Shown here piece by piece: positions 34,201 through 47,357 of a stretch of 64,000 nucleotides of DNA. This DNA is from Siphonodentalium dalli. Taxonomy: Eukaryota; Mollusca; Scaphopoda; Gadilida; Siphonodentaliidae. Numbering within the stretch: position 1 is the first letter of the stretch; each line of letters begins with the position of its first letter. The stretch lies in the NCBI GenBank assembly GCA_032622095.1, contig CP136064.1, positions 256,163,863 through 256,227,862 of the forward strand. The letters run 5' to 3'. The translations under genes and the position numbers were made by a program. The notes under the pieces were generated by a model that had not been told where the DNA came from, did no database searches, and was given only the letters and a program-made list of their open reading frames with translations.

Positions 34201-37200
34201 GTCTGAACATGGGTTCGAACCCACTACCTTCGAAATTCTTGATATGCCATTCTGGAAACATATCAATGCACTTCCTCCGAAATTGCATCATTCTGTGACC
34301 ATACGATTACTGGTACTGGCGTATATATATTTATTATGTCAGAGCTATGGAGGCACGGACTCAGTATGAGTGTTCATTGCTTCATATTTGCGTGAACAAA
34401 TTCTCATTTCTTATCGAAATGGCCATGTGTCGATCGGAATGGTACATCGAGATGTTCCTCGAACCATATCAAGCTTGAAAACCGGTCCCGATTTTCACCC
34501 ATGCCGGGGTTCGAACCCGTGCCAACCTCGTCTAGCCCAGACTGTGATGATCTTATCCACGACCTAACCACCTCGGCTACGGGGACATCCTTAAAAGGAA
34601 GCCCTTTCACCGAGAGTTAGGAAGCGTATCAGTCTGAACATGGGTTCGAACCCACTACCTTCGAAATTCTTGATATGCCATTCTGGAAACATATCAATGC
34701 ACTTCCTCCGAAATTGCATCATTCTGTGACCATACGATTACTGGTACTGGCGTATATATATTTATTATGTCAGAGCTATGGAGGCACGGACTCAGTATGA
34801 GTGTTCATTGCTTCATATTTGCGTGAACAAATTCTCATTTCTTATCGAAATGGCCATGTGTCGATCGGAATGGTACATCGAGATGTTCCTCGAACCATAT
34901 CAAGCTTGAAAACCGGTCCCGATTTTCACCCATGCCGGGGTTCGAACCCGTGCCAACCTCGTCTAGCCCAGACTGTGATGATCTTATCCACGACCTAACC
35001 ACCTCGGCTACGGGGACATCCTTAAAAGGAAGCCCTTTCACCGAGAGTTAGGAAGCGTATCAGTCTGAACATGGGTTCGAACCCACTACCTTCGAAATTC
35101 TTGATATGCCATTCTGGAAACATATCAATGCACTTCCTCCGAAATTGCATCATTCTGTGACCATACGATTACTGGTACTGGCGTATATATATTTATTATG
35201 TCAGAGCTATGGAGGCACGGACTCAGTATGAGTGTTCATTGCTTCATATTTGCGTGAACAAATTCTCATTTCTTATCGAAATGGCCATGTGTCGATCGGA
35301 ATGGTACATCGAGATGTTCCTCGAACCATATCAAGCTTGAAAACCGGTCCCGATTTTCACCCATGCCGGGGTTCGAACCCGTGCCAACCTCGTCTAGCCC
35401 AGACTGTGATGATCTTATCCACGACCTAACCACCTCGGCTACGGGGACATCCTTAAAAGGAAGCCCTTTCACCGAGAGTTAGGAAGCGTATCAGTCTGAA
35501 CATGGGTTCGAACCCACTACCTTCGAAATTCTTGATATGCCATTCTGGAAACATATCAATGCACTTCCTCCGAAATTGCATCATTCTGTGACCATACGAT
35601 TACTGGTACTGGCGTATATATATTTATTATGTCAGAGCTATGGAGGCACGGACTCAGTATGAGTGTTCATTGCTTCATATTTGCGTGAACAAATTCTCAT
35701 TTCTTATCGAAATGGCCATGTGTCGATCGGAATGGTACATCGAGATGTTCCTCGAACCATATCAAGCTTGAAAACCGGTCCCGATTTTCACCCATGCCGG
35801 GGTTCGAACCCGTGCCAACCTCGTCTAGCCCAGACTGTGATGATCTTATCCACGACCTAACCACCTCGGCTACGGGGACATCCTTAAAAGGAAGCCCTTT
35901 CACCGAGAGTTAGGAAGCGTATCAGTCTGAACATGGGTTCGAACCCACTACCTTCGAAATTCTTGATATGCCATTCTGGAAACATATCAATGCACTTCCT
36001 CCGAAATTGCATCATTCTGTGACCATACGATTACTGGTACTGGCGTATATATATTTATTATGTCAGAGCTATGGAGGCACGGACTCAGTATGAGTGTTCA
36101 TTGCTTCATATTTGCGTGAACAAATTCTCATTTCTTATCGAAATGGCCATGTGTCGATCGGAATGGTACATCGAGATGTTCCTCGAACCATATCAAGCTT
36201 GAAAACCGGTCCCGATTTTCACCCATGCCGGGGTTCGAACCCGTGCCAACCTCGTCTAGCCCAGACTGTGATGATCTTATCCACGACCTAACCACCTCGG
36301 CTACGGGGACATCCTTAAAAGGAAGCCCTTTCACCGAGAGTTAGGAAGCGTATCAGTCTGAACATGGGTTCGAACCCACTACCTTCGAAATTCTTGATAT
36401 GCCATTCTGGAAACATATCAATGCACTTCCTCCGAAATTGCATCATTCTGTGACCATACGATTACTGGTACTGGCGTATATATATTTATTATGTCAGAGC
36501 TATGGAGGCACGGACTCAGTATGAGTGTTCATTGCTTCATATTTGCGTGAACAAATTCTCATTTCTTATCGAAATGGCCATGTGTCGATCGGAATGGTAC
36601 ATCGAGATGTTCCTCGAACCATATCAAGCTTGAAAACCGGTCCCGATTTTCACCCATGCCGGGGTTCGAACCCGTGCCAACCTCGTCTAGCCCAGACTGT
36701 GATGATCTTATCCACGACCTAACCACCTCGGCTACGGGGACATCCTTAAAAGGAAGCCCTTTCACCGAGAGTTAGGAAGCGTATCAGTCTGAACATGGGT
36801 TCGAACCCACTACCTTCGAAATTCTTGATATGCCATTCTGGAAACATATCAATGCACTTCCTCCGAAATTGCATCATTCTGTGACCATACGATTACTGGT
36901 ACTGGCGTATATATATTTATTATGTCAGAGCTATGGAGGCACGGACTCAGTATGAGTGTTCATTGCTTCATATTTGCGTGAACAAATTCTCATTTCTTAT
37001 CGAAATGGCCATGTGTCGATCGGAATGGTACATCGAGATGTTCCTCGAACCATATCAAGCTTGAAAACCGGTCCCGATTTTCACCCATGCCGGGGTTCGA
37101 ACCCGTGCCAACCTCGTCTAGCCCAGACTGTGATGATCTTATCCACGACCTAACCACCTCGGCTACGGGGACATCCTTAAAAGGAAGCCCTTTCACCGAG

Positions 37201-38691
37201 AGTTAGGAAGCGTATCAGTCTGAACATGGGTTCGAACCCACTACCTTCGAAATTCTTGATATGCCATTCTGGAAACATATCAATGCACTTCCTCCGAAAT
37301 TGCATCATTCTGTGACCATACGATTACTGGTACTGGCGTATATATATTTATTATGTCAGAGCTATGGAGGCACGGACTCAGTATGAGTGTTCATTGCTTC
37401 ATATTTGCGTGAACAAATTCTCATTTCTTATCGAAATGGCCATGTGTCGATCGGAATGGTACATCGAGATGTTCCTCGAACCATATCAAGCTTGAAAACC
37501 GGTCCCGATTTTCACCCATGCCGGGGTTCGAACCCGTGCCAACCTCGTCTAGCCCAGACTGTGATGATCTTATCCACGACCTAACCACCTCGGCTACGGG
37601 GACATCCTTAAAAGGAAGCCCTTTCACCGAGAGTTAGGAAGCGTATCAGTCTGAACATGGGTTCGAACCCACTACCTTCGAAATTCTTGATATGCCATTC
37701 TGGAAACATATCAATGCACTTCCTCCGAAATTGCATCATTCTGTGACCATACGATTACTGGTACTGGCGTATATATATTTATTATGTCAGAGCTATGGAG
37801 GCACGGACTCAGTATGAGTGTTCATTGCTTCATATTTGCGTGAACAAATTCTCATTTCTTATCGAAATGGCCATGTGTCGATCGGAATGGTACATCGAGA
37901 TGTTCCTCGAACCATATCAAGCTTGAAAACCGGTCCCGATTTTCACCCATGCCGGGGTTCGAACCCGTGCCAACCTCGTCTAGCCCAGACTGTGATGATC
38001 TTATCCACGACCTAACCACCTCGGCTACGGGGACATCCTTAAAAGGAAGCCCTTTCACCGAGAGTTAGGAAGCGTATCAGTCTGAACATGGGTTCGAACC
38101 CACTACCTTCGAAATTCTTGATATGCCATTCTGGAAACATATCAATGCACTTCCTCCGAAATTGCATCATTCTGTGACCATACGATTACTGGTACTGGCG
38201 TATATATATTTATTATGTCAGAGCTATGGAGGCACGGACTCAGTATGAGTGTTCATTGCTTCATATTTGCGTGAACAAATTCTCATTTCTTATCGAAATG
38301 GCCATGTGTCGATCGGAATGGTACATCGAGATGTTCCTCGAACCATATCAAGCTTGAAAACCGGTCCCGATTTTCACCCATGCCGGGGTTCGAACCCGTG
38401 CCAACCTCGTCTAGCCCAGACTGTGATGATCTTATCCACGACCTAACCACCTCGGCTACGGGGACATCCTTAAAAGGAAGCCCTTTCACCGAGAGTTAGG
38501 AAGCGTATCAGTCTGAACATGGGTTCGAACCCACTACCTTCGAAATTCTTGATATGCCATTCTGGAAACATATCAATGCACTTCCTCCGAAATTGCATCA
38601 TTCTGTGACCATACGATTACTGGTACTGGCGTATATATATTTATTATGTCAGAGCTATGGAGGCACGGACTCAGTATGAGTGTTCATTGCT

Positions 38692-39094
38692 TCATTTTTT
38701 ATATAAAATTGGATAAATACCAACATCCCATCCGATCTATGGACGGGACATTCTATGTAGCACTCTACACTGCCTTTTAGTGTTTCGACCTATTTTGTCA
38801 ACCAATTTAGAAATTGGTGAACCCGCAAGGTCTCATCAGGAGAGAGCGGAATTAAGATTCCTCAAAGTAACTGAGGGATCAACACATATAGGTATGTGTG
38901 CATGGTAGGTACAGACTGTCTCAAGACAGCTTAATTTAGCGAGGGCCTTCAAGGCTTCGCGTGTTGTTCATAGTAACATGCCTATTATAATAGGCGTGAG
39001 TTATTGTGTCATTCGTTGTGAAATAGCAATAAGTCGGAAGCAACATTATGTGCAAGTTATGTTGGTATTTATCCAATTTTATATAAAAAAAAAA
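38692..39094. mobile_element. TIR-bounded element abutting the satellite end
   Basis: TTTTTATATAAAATTGGATA plus AATACCAACAT at 38696-38722 is reverse-complemented at 39059-39090. The left end coincides with the point where the satellite breaks off. The interior (about 340 bases) has no ORF of note. No target duplication was recognised. Confidence 0.6.
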
Positions 39095-39665
39095 ATGGAT
39101 ATATTTTTGGTAGCTCCTTACAAGTCATATAAAATGGAATCGTTCACAGTGAAATATATAACCTTCCATTAAGTTCAAAGTTGAGCATCCGTTATTAAAA
39201 TAATGGATCGGTGTAAAATAGTGTAGGATCCATTATCCTACATTATTAACCGGACGCGGCGAACAAATGAGTATCCGCTGTCATTACTGGAGAAAACACA
39301 GTTTTCAGTGAAACGATTGGGTTTCCGTAGTTAGCTAAGTGCTAGAAAACGCCTCGAGAGTTTGAACATAAAACTTATATGTCTTATAAATGACAACTTT
39401 ATCGATGCGATTTGCAGATGTTTCTAGCAATAAATAGGATAATGCGTAGCTGACAGCTATTTCATAGAATTCATGTACTTATCGGTGAGAAAACCTTAGT
39501 GAAAGATCACCGATCAATGGGACACATCTACCCGTTCTAACTCACTATAGTTGTATGTGCTGCATTGAAAGTACGCAAGTGATCGTGACCGAAGTTCACC
39601 GATTTACCCGTAACCGATCCCGGCGGACGGGTATCGCAAACTCTTATTAATAAAGTTGTGGTCCC
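39095..39665. other. No gene recognised
   Basis: Unique-looking sequence of mixed composition. It may include older LINE sequence upstream of the next entry, but I cannot read it. Confidence 0.4.
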
Positions 39666-39669
39666 TCTT

Positions 39670-40037
39670 ATAAGATTTAGTACCAGAAACCACCGACTGC
39701 CAGTCGAAATGGCTCATGGACAGATACCCCATACAACGAACGAGTGTGTACTTTATGTAAAGATGCTTTAGGGGATGAATTGCATGTTATTCTAGTCTGC
39801 CCATGCCTGAATGATCTGAGATTTAAATATTTGAAACCCTATTACTACAGAAGACCGAACATATTTAAACTAGCCGAATTGTTTAATTGTGGCAATAGAC
39901 GAACACTGGTAAACCTCGCTTTGTATATTAACAAAGTCCAAAATATAACGTCCATATCCCGCGGATCATTCATCATTATTATTTGTTTCTTTATCCTACT
40001 CCCCCCCCCCCATTTAAAATTAACAAACAAATTGAAA
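39670..40037 (+). pseudogene. LINE ORF2 C-terminus with CCHC-like zinc region, frameshifted
   Basis: The reading RFSTRNHRLPVE (from about 39673) followed, after a one-base shift within the ACCCCA run at 39726-39731, by YNERVCTLCKDALGDELHVI then LVCPCLNDLR matches the cysteine-rich C-terminal region of non-LTR retrotransposon polymerases (C-x2-C...H...C). The RT core is missing, so this is a 5'-truncated copy as is usual for LINEs. The frameshift marks it as dead. Confidence 0.75.
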
Positions 40038-40253
40038 TGACTATATACACATATTATGTACACATATAATTATTATATACACGTGTATATATATTTGGTC
40101 AAAACACTACACTTATATTTCAAATGTACACCAAGCATATGCAATGCAATAATTTATAATATATTAATTGTATTTATTATATTACTCTCAATTATGTCAA
40201 TACACGACGATGAGTTATACAATAAATTGAATTGAATTGAATTTAACTGCAAT
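40038..40253 (+). mobile_element. LINE 3' UTR ending in (GAATT)n tail
   Basis: A short AT-rich tail follows the truncated ORF and ends in AATAAATTGAATTGAATTG plus further GAATT units, the kind of short tandem tail that ends many CR1/RTE-type LINEs. Confidence 0.55.
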
Positions 40254-40372
40254 GACTGACCAGTCAATTATAAATTCTCAATATGATCACAAATATTCGA
40301 GCGCATTTCATCTCTCTGTGAATATGGGAATTATACGCACGTTTTACAATAATTCAGATTAGTATAAGGATT

Positions 40373-40416
40373 AACTGTCATGTGGACTGTTTTCCACATG
40401 ACAGTTAATCCTTATA
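40373..40416. repeat. 44-bp perfect hairpin
   Basis: TATAAGGATTAACTGTCATG plus TGGA pairs with its exact complement across a six-base loop. No target duplication was found. It lies about 120 bases after the LINE tail. Confidence 0.85.
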
Positions 40417-43400
40417 TTTATATACATTTAGCGAAAAAGCCACTTTTGTAAATGTATTTAAATCGAAAAGTGTATCGTGACAAAACCAGCCCAAAATATC
40501 CCATAGCGCCCTTGGCAAAGTTAACAGGAACAACGAGGCTCTTTATATTGAAACATGATGATTTATTAAGTCAATCCTGCGCGAGTCCAAATGCGCCCAA
40601 AACATTACGCTTTCTTCTTTCCGAAACCGATGACGCGTCGATGTAATTATGGGGCTGCAGTTATGACCTGTTGCGCGTTCAGCACTCGAGGTATCGCTCC
40701 GCCAACAAATCTCGTGCGATAATTCCGTCAAAATCCAGACACTCATGCAGTTCTATCTATGTCTCACTGACAGCTTCACGAGAACTTTTAGAAATGAATA
40801 CCTGTAGAGGTAAGTGGTAGACAATGGATTTTCCATTTCTTTTTGTTTTATTTAGTTTAAATTCAGGATTTTCTTTGCCCCACAAAAGGCAACACAATTA
40901 ATTCACATCACTGTTTCACTTCAGATACTATTAAGTCTGAAACATATTCAGTGTTACATGACAAACAAACAAAAAATGTAAACTTTACGGTCTGTGTGTA
41001 TTTTTTAATTATTTTGTTATTATACTTTGACATTTTCATATGGCTTTTCGTGTCTTCTAAAATATTTAGATCAGCCTAATTTTGATTTTCTTGGTATAAA
41101 CTGTGATAAGTACAATGCTTTGACAGAGAAAATCCCATTCAGATTGAGACACTGAAGTTTATGTTTTGTTTTTTATATACAAAATTGAGAACAAATTTCT
41201 TGAAAAGCATGACAAAACTTTAGAGTTGGGGGGGGGGGGGGTAATAGGGTAGGTAAGGAAAACCTTAACCACAAATAATTTTGACGTTGGCCTTGAGATA
41301 GGGACAAATCAATTAACATTTGATACATGATGCTTCCAACATTTTAGGCGTATATACAATTATACACATTATACGGCTATATACCTAATGTATTGGTATG
41401 TGGTGTATGTACTGACCAGTACTCAATTTAGCACTGATGCCCCATCCCCATTGTAAGATGTTCGAATCTGTTAATTGCAGGTGGTCTTAATGTCTGGAAA
41501 CTGGAGACGGAACCACGGTACATGATATTCTAACACAGAATGCTGACAATAGTAGTTGCATGACCGTGATAAATAGCTGATGAGATTGAGCTAGAAGTTC
41601 CTTGATATATATGTATATATATACATATATAGAGAGCGAGAGATCTTGAAATGAAGAACAGTCACCCACTGAATCATATTTGCCACAATATAGTCATACA
41701 AAGGTTTTTGAATTTAAATGAGTCTTATTTTAGTGACCAGCATGCAGAGAGGGTGAAACAGGACAATGGCTACATGCACTTACAGTGCTTAGCTGTGGAT
41801 GCCTCACTACATGTTTAACTTAATTATTGCCCCGTGAATTTGATATACATGTAAATACCAATGTTTGGCAGATTAAGTGCTGTGCCATTTTTTTTGTTGA
41901 AATATTTGTTTACCTGAGGACATAAACATCTTATAATTTCAGGGAAATGAATTCAAAAACCGAGAATACAATCATTTTAACATATACCCACCACTACTGC
42001 CGCTCCACACAGAATCCCAAACACCAGTTACTACATGTAGAAACTTAATTTTAAGAGAGAGGGAGGCGTGAAATCATGCATACCAGTTAAGAAAATATTG
42101 ACTACATGCCATGGCAATTGATATAGTTGACAAAGAATTATACCTATCTTCAATATTAAACCAAGGGCAATAAGGGTAAATTACATCGACAACATTATAT
42201 ATGTAATTTGAGCCAAACACTATCTAAAGTTTGAAGAATGTTGTGGTATAAGCTGCTTACAATTAATGCAGGCTATTTGCTGGATCCTGGATATCAGTTA
42301 AATGGAGCGGGTATACTGCGATTAATTAGTCCGAGGCAACCTTGGCCGCAATCCTTGGATCCTCTTCAGAGACGCCCCCAACCTGTCAAATCTGCGGCCC
42401 ACTCGATGATATACCGGTACCCCTTCACCCATACCCTGCTAAGAAGATGGGGTGAAATATTAGAGGGTATGCTCAGAAATAGGGGTAGGTCTATGGACGG
42501 GTCACTGTTGAAGATCCAACTCATGTAGTCATGCGCTTGAAGTTGTACAATTGGGTGATTTAAGAACACTATATATTGTATTTCATTTCATTTTTAATAT
42601 AATTTTGTGACAACACCTGGATTTAAATTCAAATTGCCATCAAGTGAAAACTCACTCACGATGCTTTTGGGAGCAACTGAACACACCAAAAGCAAACTTC
42701 CAGTACTGTGAATAGGCCTGTACAGTAACTGTTGTTCGAAGTTTGATTTTTTTTTATTTCTGAAGAAACCACGTGTACAGGCCTTCTAAACAGTGACTGA
42801 GATTTTAATAAATACAAATTTTAATTCATCTATTCTCTATATTACGGTAAGTGGACTAATTAATTCAAAAAATATTTATCACTCAATTATCACTGTTTAG
42901 AAATTAGAAGGCCTGTGGAATAAACTAACACATTTTTCCCACAGTGATGTCAGTATTTCGTCATTTGGTTGCGATCTGACGAATGCAATAGCTGCTACTC
43001 ACAAGAAAAGCACTGCGTGTACAGCGTGTAGAAAACTTTAATCATATTATGGCTCCAAATTAAACGCAAAGTACTCGAAAACGTGAGTGTTTTATCGATA
43101 CATATCTTTAAAACATTCGTTGTTTACATTCGCGCACTGGGGGAAATACGTCTTCAACTTGTGACGTCATTTCCGAAGTTCTCCGAAAGAGGCCGACTAT
43201 TCTTAGCAAAGAGGGTTTACGCTCTGATTGACGTCGGGAGCAAAATTAGCAACCGCTTCGTCTGCGGTGTTATTTCTTTGAACACTCTAGACTACATTGA
43301 CCAGATTAAGCGTGGTTAATAAACATATATCGGGTGGTCTTAATTATTACTACCTGCACTTTAAATGTAAATAATTGTTCTAATATAAGCACACATAATT

Positions 43401-43785
43401 GTGCTTACCTGTAAATAATTATTAAAAATTAATTTGGCCTCCCATATAAGCTTAATTCAATTTCCATTATGCTTAAGCGTAATGGCCTGGGATTTAACTT
43501 AATATAATAGAATTGCGCTTAAGCGAAATTGAATATATGACTCTAAAGCGTAATTAGCTATTAAATGTGAATTTGGCTTCCCATTGGGATGTGGTGACTG
43601 GAGGGTGGGTATTTTTGTCTGTATTAAGTTACCACCCCCCCAACTTTGACGATCTTCAATAGTTGGAAATTTCATGCCTAACAAAATATTAGAGGGAAAT
43701 TTCGGATGAACAATAGGATGAATTTGTTCTGATATTTAAATTATAATGTATTGTTAAATTTGTTCTTTTAACTTAATTAACTTAC
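40417..43785. other. No gene recognised
   Basis: Contains a G run near 41228-41241 and a TATATATG palindromic run near 41605-41630. A loose inverted pair with AGGCCTGTACAG/CTGTACACGTGGT and TAGAAGGCCTGT lies around 42712-42920. Short ORFs have no family resemblance. Confidence 0.5.
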
Positions 43786-43902
43786 TTAACCCTTTCTTGA
43801 TGGGAGCTGCGCTGGTGCAGCATTAAATATCATGTACCGGTGCATTCCCTTATATATGTGAGTCTCCCATAGGGAGCCTCGTATATATATAGGAGAATGC
43901 AC
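43786..43902 (+). mobile_element. piggyBac-like MITE, left end with hairpin
   Basis: TTAACCCTTTCTTGATGGGA has the TTAA-CCC signature of piggyBac-type ends. At 43850-43902 lies a hairpin (GTGCATTCCCTTATATATGT ... AGGAGAATGCAC) of the same family as the two at 63674 and 63791. No right end was found. Confidence 0.55.
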
Positions 43903-45621
43903 ATATCTTACAAGGTCAAGGTAAATTCTCAATGATCACTATTTAACATTGAGACATATAGTGAAATTGCCATCACTATTATTAATTTCAGCTAAATTCC
44001 CACCCATCACTATTATTAGGCACCTGAGGCTGAGAGTACATTGAAAACAATCACAACAGCTCATAATTGAGAACACTCTTTTAATATCATCTACTGCTTT
44101 TTGGGCAACAAAAGCATGGACGCTCTTTATAAGTGGCGAGCACTGGAATATTTGATATAGGGCGACAAAAATTCAAAATGTGTTAAAATTTCCTCTTTTG
44201 GCCATTACAACCTCATATTAAAGATGGGCTATCTCTTCCTAAACACGTTTTATATAGTTTCCGGGTATAAAATAATAAATATGAGTTGAAGACACCTGTC
44301 TGCAAATGCTACTATCACTTAATAATTCAATGCAATTTTTAGTGATTAGGTCAGAATAGGGCAACAATTTGTAACATTGTGTTCGTGTTATGGTCTGAGT
44401 GTTATCGGGGTATGTAACGGGTGATTCAATTGGCCGTACACAATTACCAAACATGATTTAGTGTAACACAGACGGGCTACATGTATGTAAATAATTATAT
44501 TATATATCTGTTGAATATTAAATGGTCTGGAAACAATTTTGCCCAATATAACTAATAATATAGATGACAGTAAATAGAGTGAATTAGATGCAGTATTGTC
44601 AATAATTTATTTGATGGCTAATCAAAATAAATTAGCGTACATGTACCAGTACCTTGGTTGTAAGTATATCATATCTTTATATCATTATATGAAATGGCAA
44701 TATTGTTGCAAAAAGCAACATTTGCTGTTACAAAATTGCCAAGGTGAAAATAATCAATTTTGCCAAGTCCGATTTCTTCCAGCTACGCAAAAATATTGCC
44801 CATAGGCATCTTTTTCTCAATTCCCAGGGCTGCATATTAACGAGATTTGCCAGAACTGATACTGATAGATTGAACGACAATTTTGATAAATAATTAGATA
44901 ATATATATTTTTGTTTTCAAATAATTGTTATTGAATCTAAACCTGAAACTGAAAGTGAAACTAAATTGTCATTCTGTATCTGTATCTTTGTGTCCATGTC
45001 AGGTGGCCAGTAATTTTGCACTGTTTTATGATCATTTGTCACTTGTAACTTTTGACTTGAAGTTTTGTGAGGCAGAGGTTGAGCCTCGAGGCTGGTTGGT
45101 CCGTTGAATATACTAGAAGAAGAAATTTAAGAATCATTTCTTGGTCCCTGTTCAGCTACTGAGTATGCCAGCTGATCACACTCACAAACTGACACAGCCA
45201 CAGTCCCAGAATGGCCAGATCTGTAAAAGCAGATTTGGTGCCAAATGTCAAACTTGGCCCAAAAGGGAAAAACCTTGAAGACTTGTTGAAAAGTTGAAAA
45301 GGCAAAACGTGCGAAGACAAAATTCCGCCAATTCACTTGCTATTTTCCGGCGATTCATTTTTATTTCTCATATCTAAACGGATTAAAACAGTCAACAGTT
45401 GGTTCTCCCTACGTCAAACACAATCTAATGCACACTTGTTGCGAATAATATACAAAACAAGCCATTATAGAATGAGAAAACGTCGAAATGAACACAAATC
45501 TGAACTTTTAAAACCGGAAGTTCCCAAGCAAGGGGCGATAATTACAGCGAGCCGAAAAAGTTGACCGAAATTCTCGGACGGATACTACTGTATGGCCAAA
45601 TACGTCCACCATATTAACACT
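43903..45621. other. No gene; remnant of hAT-like MITE
   Basis: 44694-44834 ends AATTCCCAGGGCTG and contains GCCAAG/TTGCCCATAGG motifs like the hAT-like MITE at 20208, so it is a decayed copy. Nothing else is supported. Confidence 0.5.
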
Positions 45622-45956
45622 TAGTATTATACACTAAATGAGGTCATTTTTGTGAGCATTTCCTTTTCTACTCCACCTATACACTATGCAACAAATGGAT
45701 GAATTTGAGCCACGTATCAGTGAAAAATACACCCACGTGCTCTATGCACGATACAAACAACATGGTAATGAAAATGCATAGATGGTCAGAGTCATAAATT
45801 CATTTTAGTTATAATTACCGTGTTGTTTGCATCGTTCATAGAGAACAGGAGTGTGTGTTGCACTCATCTACGGCTCAACTTCATTCATTTGTTGCATATA
45901 TTCTTTTGAGTATAAAGGAGATGTCCCATAAATGGCCGTATTTAGTGTATAGTAAC
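45622..45956. repeat. Imperfect foldback, about 335 bp
   Basis: ATGCAACAAATGGATGAATT near 45687 pairs with the complement of the stretch near 45875-45900. CTCTATGCACGATACAAACA pairs with TGTTTGCATCGTTCATAGAG. The outermost TATACACTAAAT pairs with ATTTAGTGTATA. Overall the pairing is about 80% by eye. Confidence 0.75.
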
Positions 45957-46911
45957 CCTTTAAAGATATTCATTACCACTATACTTCTGAGTTTTACACA
46001 ACGAATAGCCCCCTTACAAACGTTAGATTGACCAGTGGATCGTTTGGGCAATATCGAAAACAGATGTGCCAGGTGGAGTTTTCCAACAGTTCAGTTGGAA
46101 AGCTTGAGATACAGATTGGAACAATCCAATCCAAGGCGGAATTTGCAAATGGAATTTAGGATATTTGTCTGGTTCCATTGGGGTGGGTGTATAGTACATG
46201 CGTACACATTCAACCGTTGACGTAAAATCAACATACGTTACATATAGATGTATGAACTTACTAACAGTTGACACTGTTTGTCATGGATAGAGGGGTTGCA
46301 GCCCTATTGTCACTGTTCTAATCTCCTTAAAGATTTTGTTTCGTCCAAGGACTAGAATGAGATATTTCGATGAACTATGAATTTTATTTTCTGATATTAT
46401 TTCCAATGGGTGATTCCACAACCAGTCTTTTGGGACAGCGCATAGTGGTTGATACAGGAGACAGTCGTCTGCTCAAATACAGTAATTAATTAATTTAACA
46501 GCATGTGTTTATGTTGCTATACACACACATAAGAAAATACTCGTCTCGTCACTAAATGTGAGAAAATTCACGTGTGTCATACAAAAAAGAAGACAGTGCT
46601 TTATCCATGGATAAATTGCCAAGTTATGCACTAATATCAAGTTCAGTATATTATGACTTGACAACAAACTCGTCTTTGAAAAATAATCGATTTAACACTG
46701 AATGTAAGCACGGATCCAAATAAGGATGCATTAAGAATAGTCCATTTAACACTGAATATATGCACGGATCCAGATTAGGGTGCATTAAGAATAGTCAATG
46801 CAGCAAACGACCAGCTCCTGTCGCTGATTGTTAATATATATATATATGCTAATAATAATTTGATTGACAGCCGTGGAAAGTTCAAATTCACTCCAATTCA
46901 TGCCCTGTTCT
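45957..46911. other. Downstream flank of lectin gene; no other gene recognised
   Basis: About 70 bp spaced copies of TTTAACACTGAAT(A/G) with GCACGGATCCA(G/A)AT and GCATTAAGAATAGTC lie near 46690-46800 (two units). The first 600 bases may include lectin 3' UTR, but no clear poly(A) signal was chosen. Confidence 0.45.
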
Positions 46912-47135
46912 CTATAGTTCGCAGATGAAAGCATTTTTTTCCGTGCACACTTTGTCGTTCAGGTAATATCCTATATCGTATGTGAACGCCATGCAATCCT
47001 GTTCCACACCCTGACTTGGCTGTCCAGATCCCCAACCAGTCCAAGGGAGGTTACTGTCGTTCCAAATAACCCAGTTATCCTCCTTGTCCATGTCGTTGCC
47101 ATCCACCCAGACCTTGGAGATAACTTCGCCCTGAG
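46912..47135 (-). CDS. C-type lectin domain, last exon
   Basis: On the minus strand, TTTTAG precedes CTCAGGGCGAAG at 47135, and the exon reads to a TAG at 46914-46912. It encodes the C-terminal half of a C-type lectin domain: VWVDGNDMDKEDNWVIWNDS, then WTGWGSGQPS, DCMAF, YYLNDKVC and FICEL. The final C...C pattern is the conserved CTLD disulphide pair. The sugar/Ca2+ site is altered: the EPN/QPD position reads QPS, while the WND position reads LND. Calcium-dependent sugar binding is therefore doubtful. Its phase matches the upstream exon exactly (one base plus two bases). Such genes often encode secreted immune or shell-matrix lectins; which applies here is unknown. Confidence 0.85.
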
Positions 47136-47357
47136 CTAAAACGAATAGAAGGGAAGAAAGTGATTTAACAAAAGAACGTGCAGTATATTTTACTTCGAAT
47201 TATCTCACTGTATAGTTCGCAAAGAATAATAATGATACGTCTAAAACTTTAATAACAGCCACGTTCAGCCACATGCACCCATGTGTAACTTATACACACT
47301 CACAATCCATAACTCTGTACAAACGCTACACGCGGGATCTCTCTATTACATGTAACA

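Larger units (their letters stand above)
30874..38695 (+). repeat. 431-bp satellite, 18 full copies plus partial
   Basis: Units start at TATATATATTTATTATGTCA every 431 bases from 30874 to 38201; a 19th stops at 38695 within GCTTCAT. All 18 copies conceptually translate to identical short peptides on both strands over about 240 bases, and sampled remaining parts are also identical. The unit carries two tRNA-like Pol III promoter modules. It begins in a (TA)n tract at 30860. The short ORFs it contains (65 and 68 codons) have no family resemblance and are not called as genes. Confidence 0.97.

Noticed and set aside
30922..38489. Repeated 65- and 68-codon ORFs in each satellite unit as a multigene family
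   Set aside because: They overlap on opposite strands, cross the tRNA-like modules and show no protein features; identity reflects satellite homogeneity.
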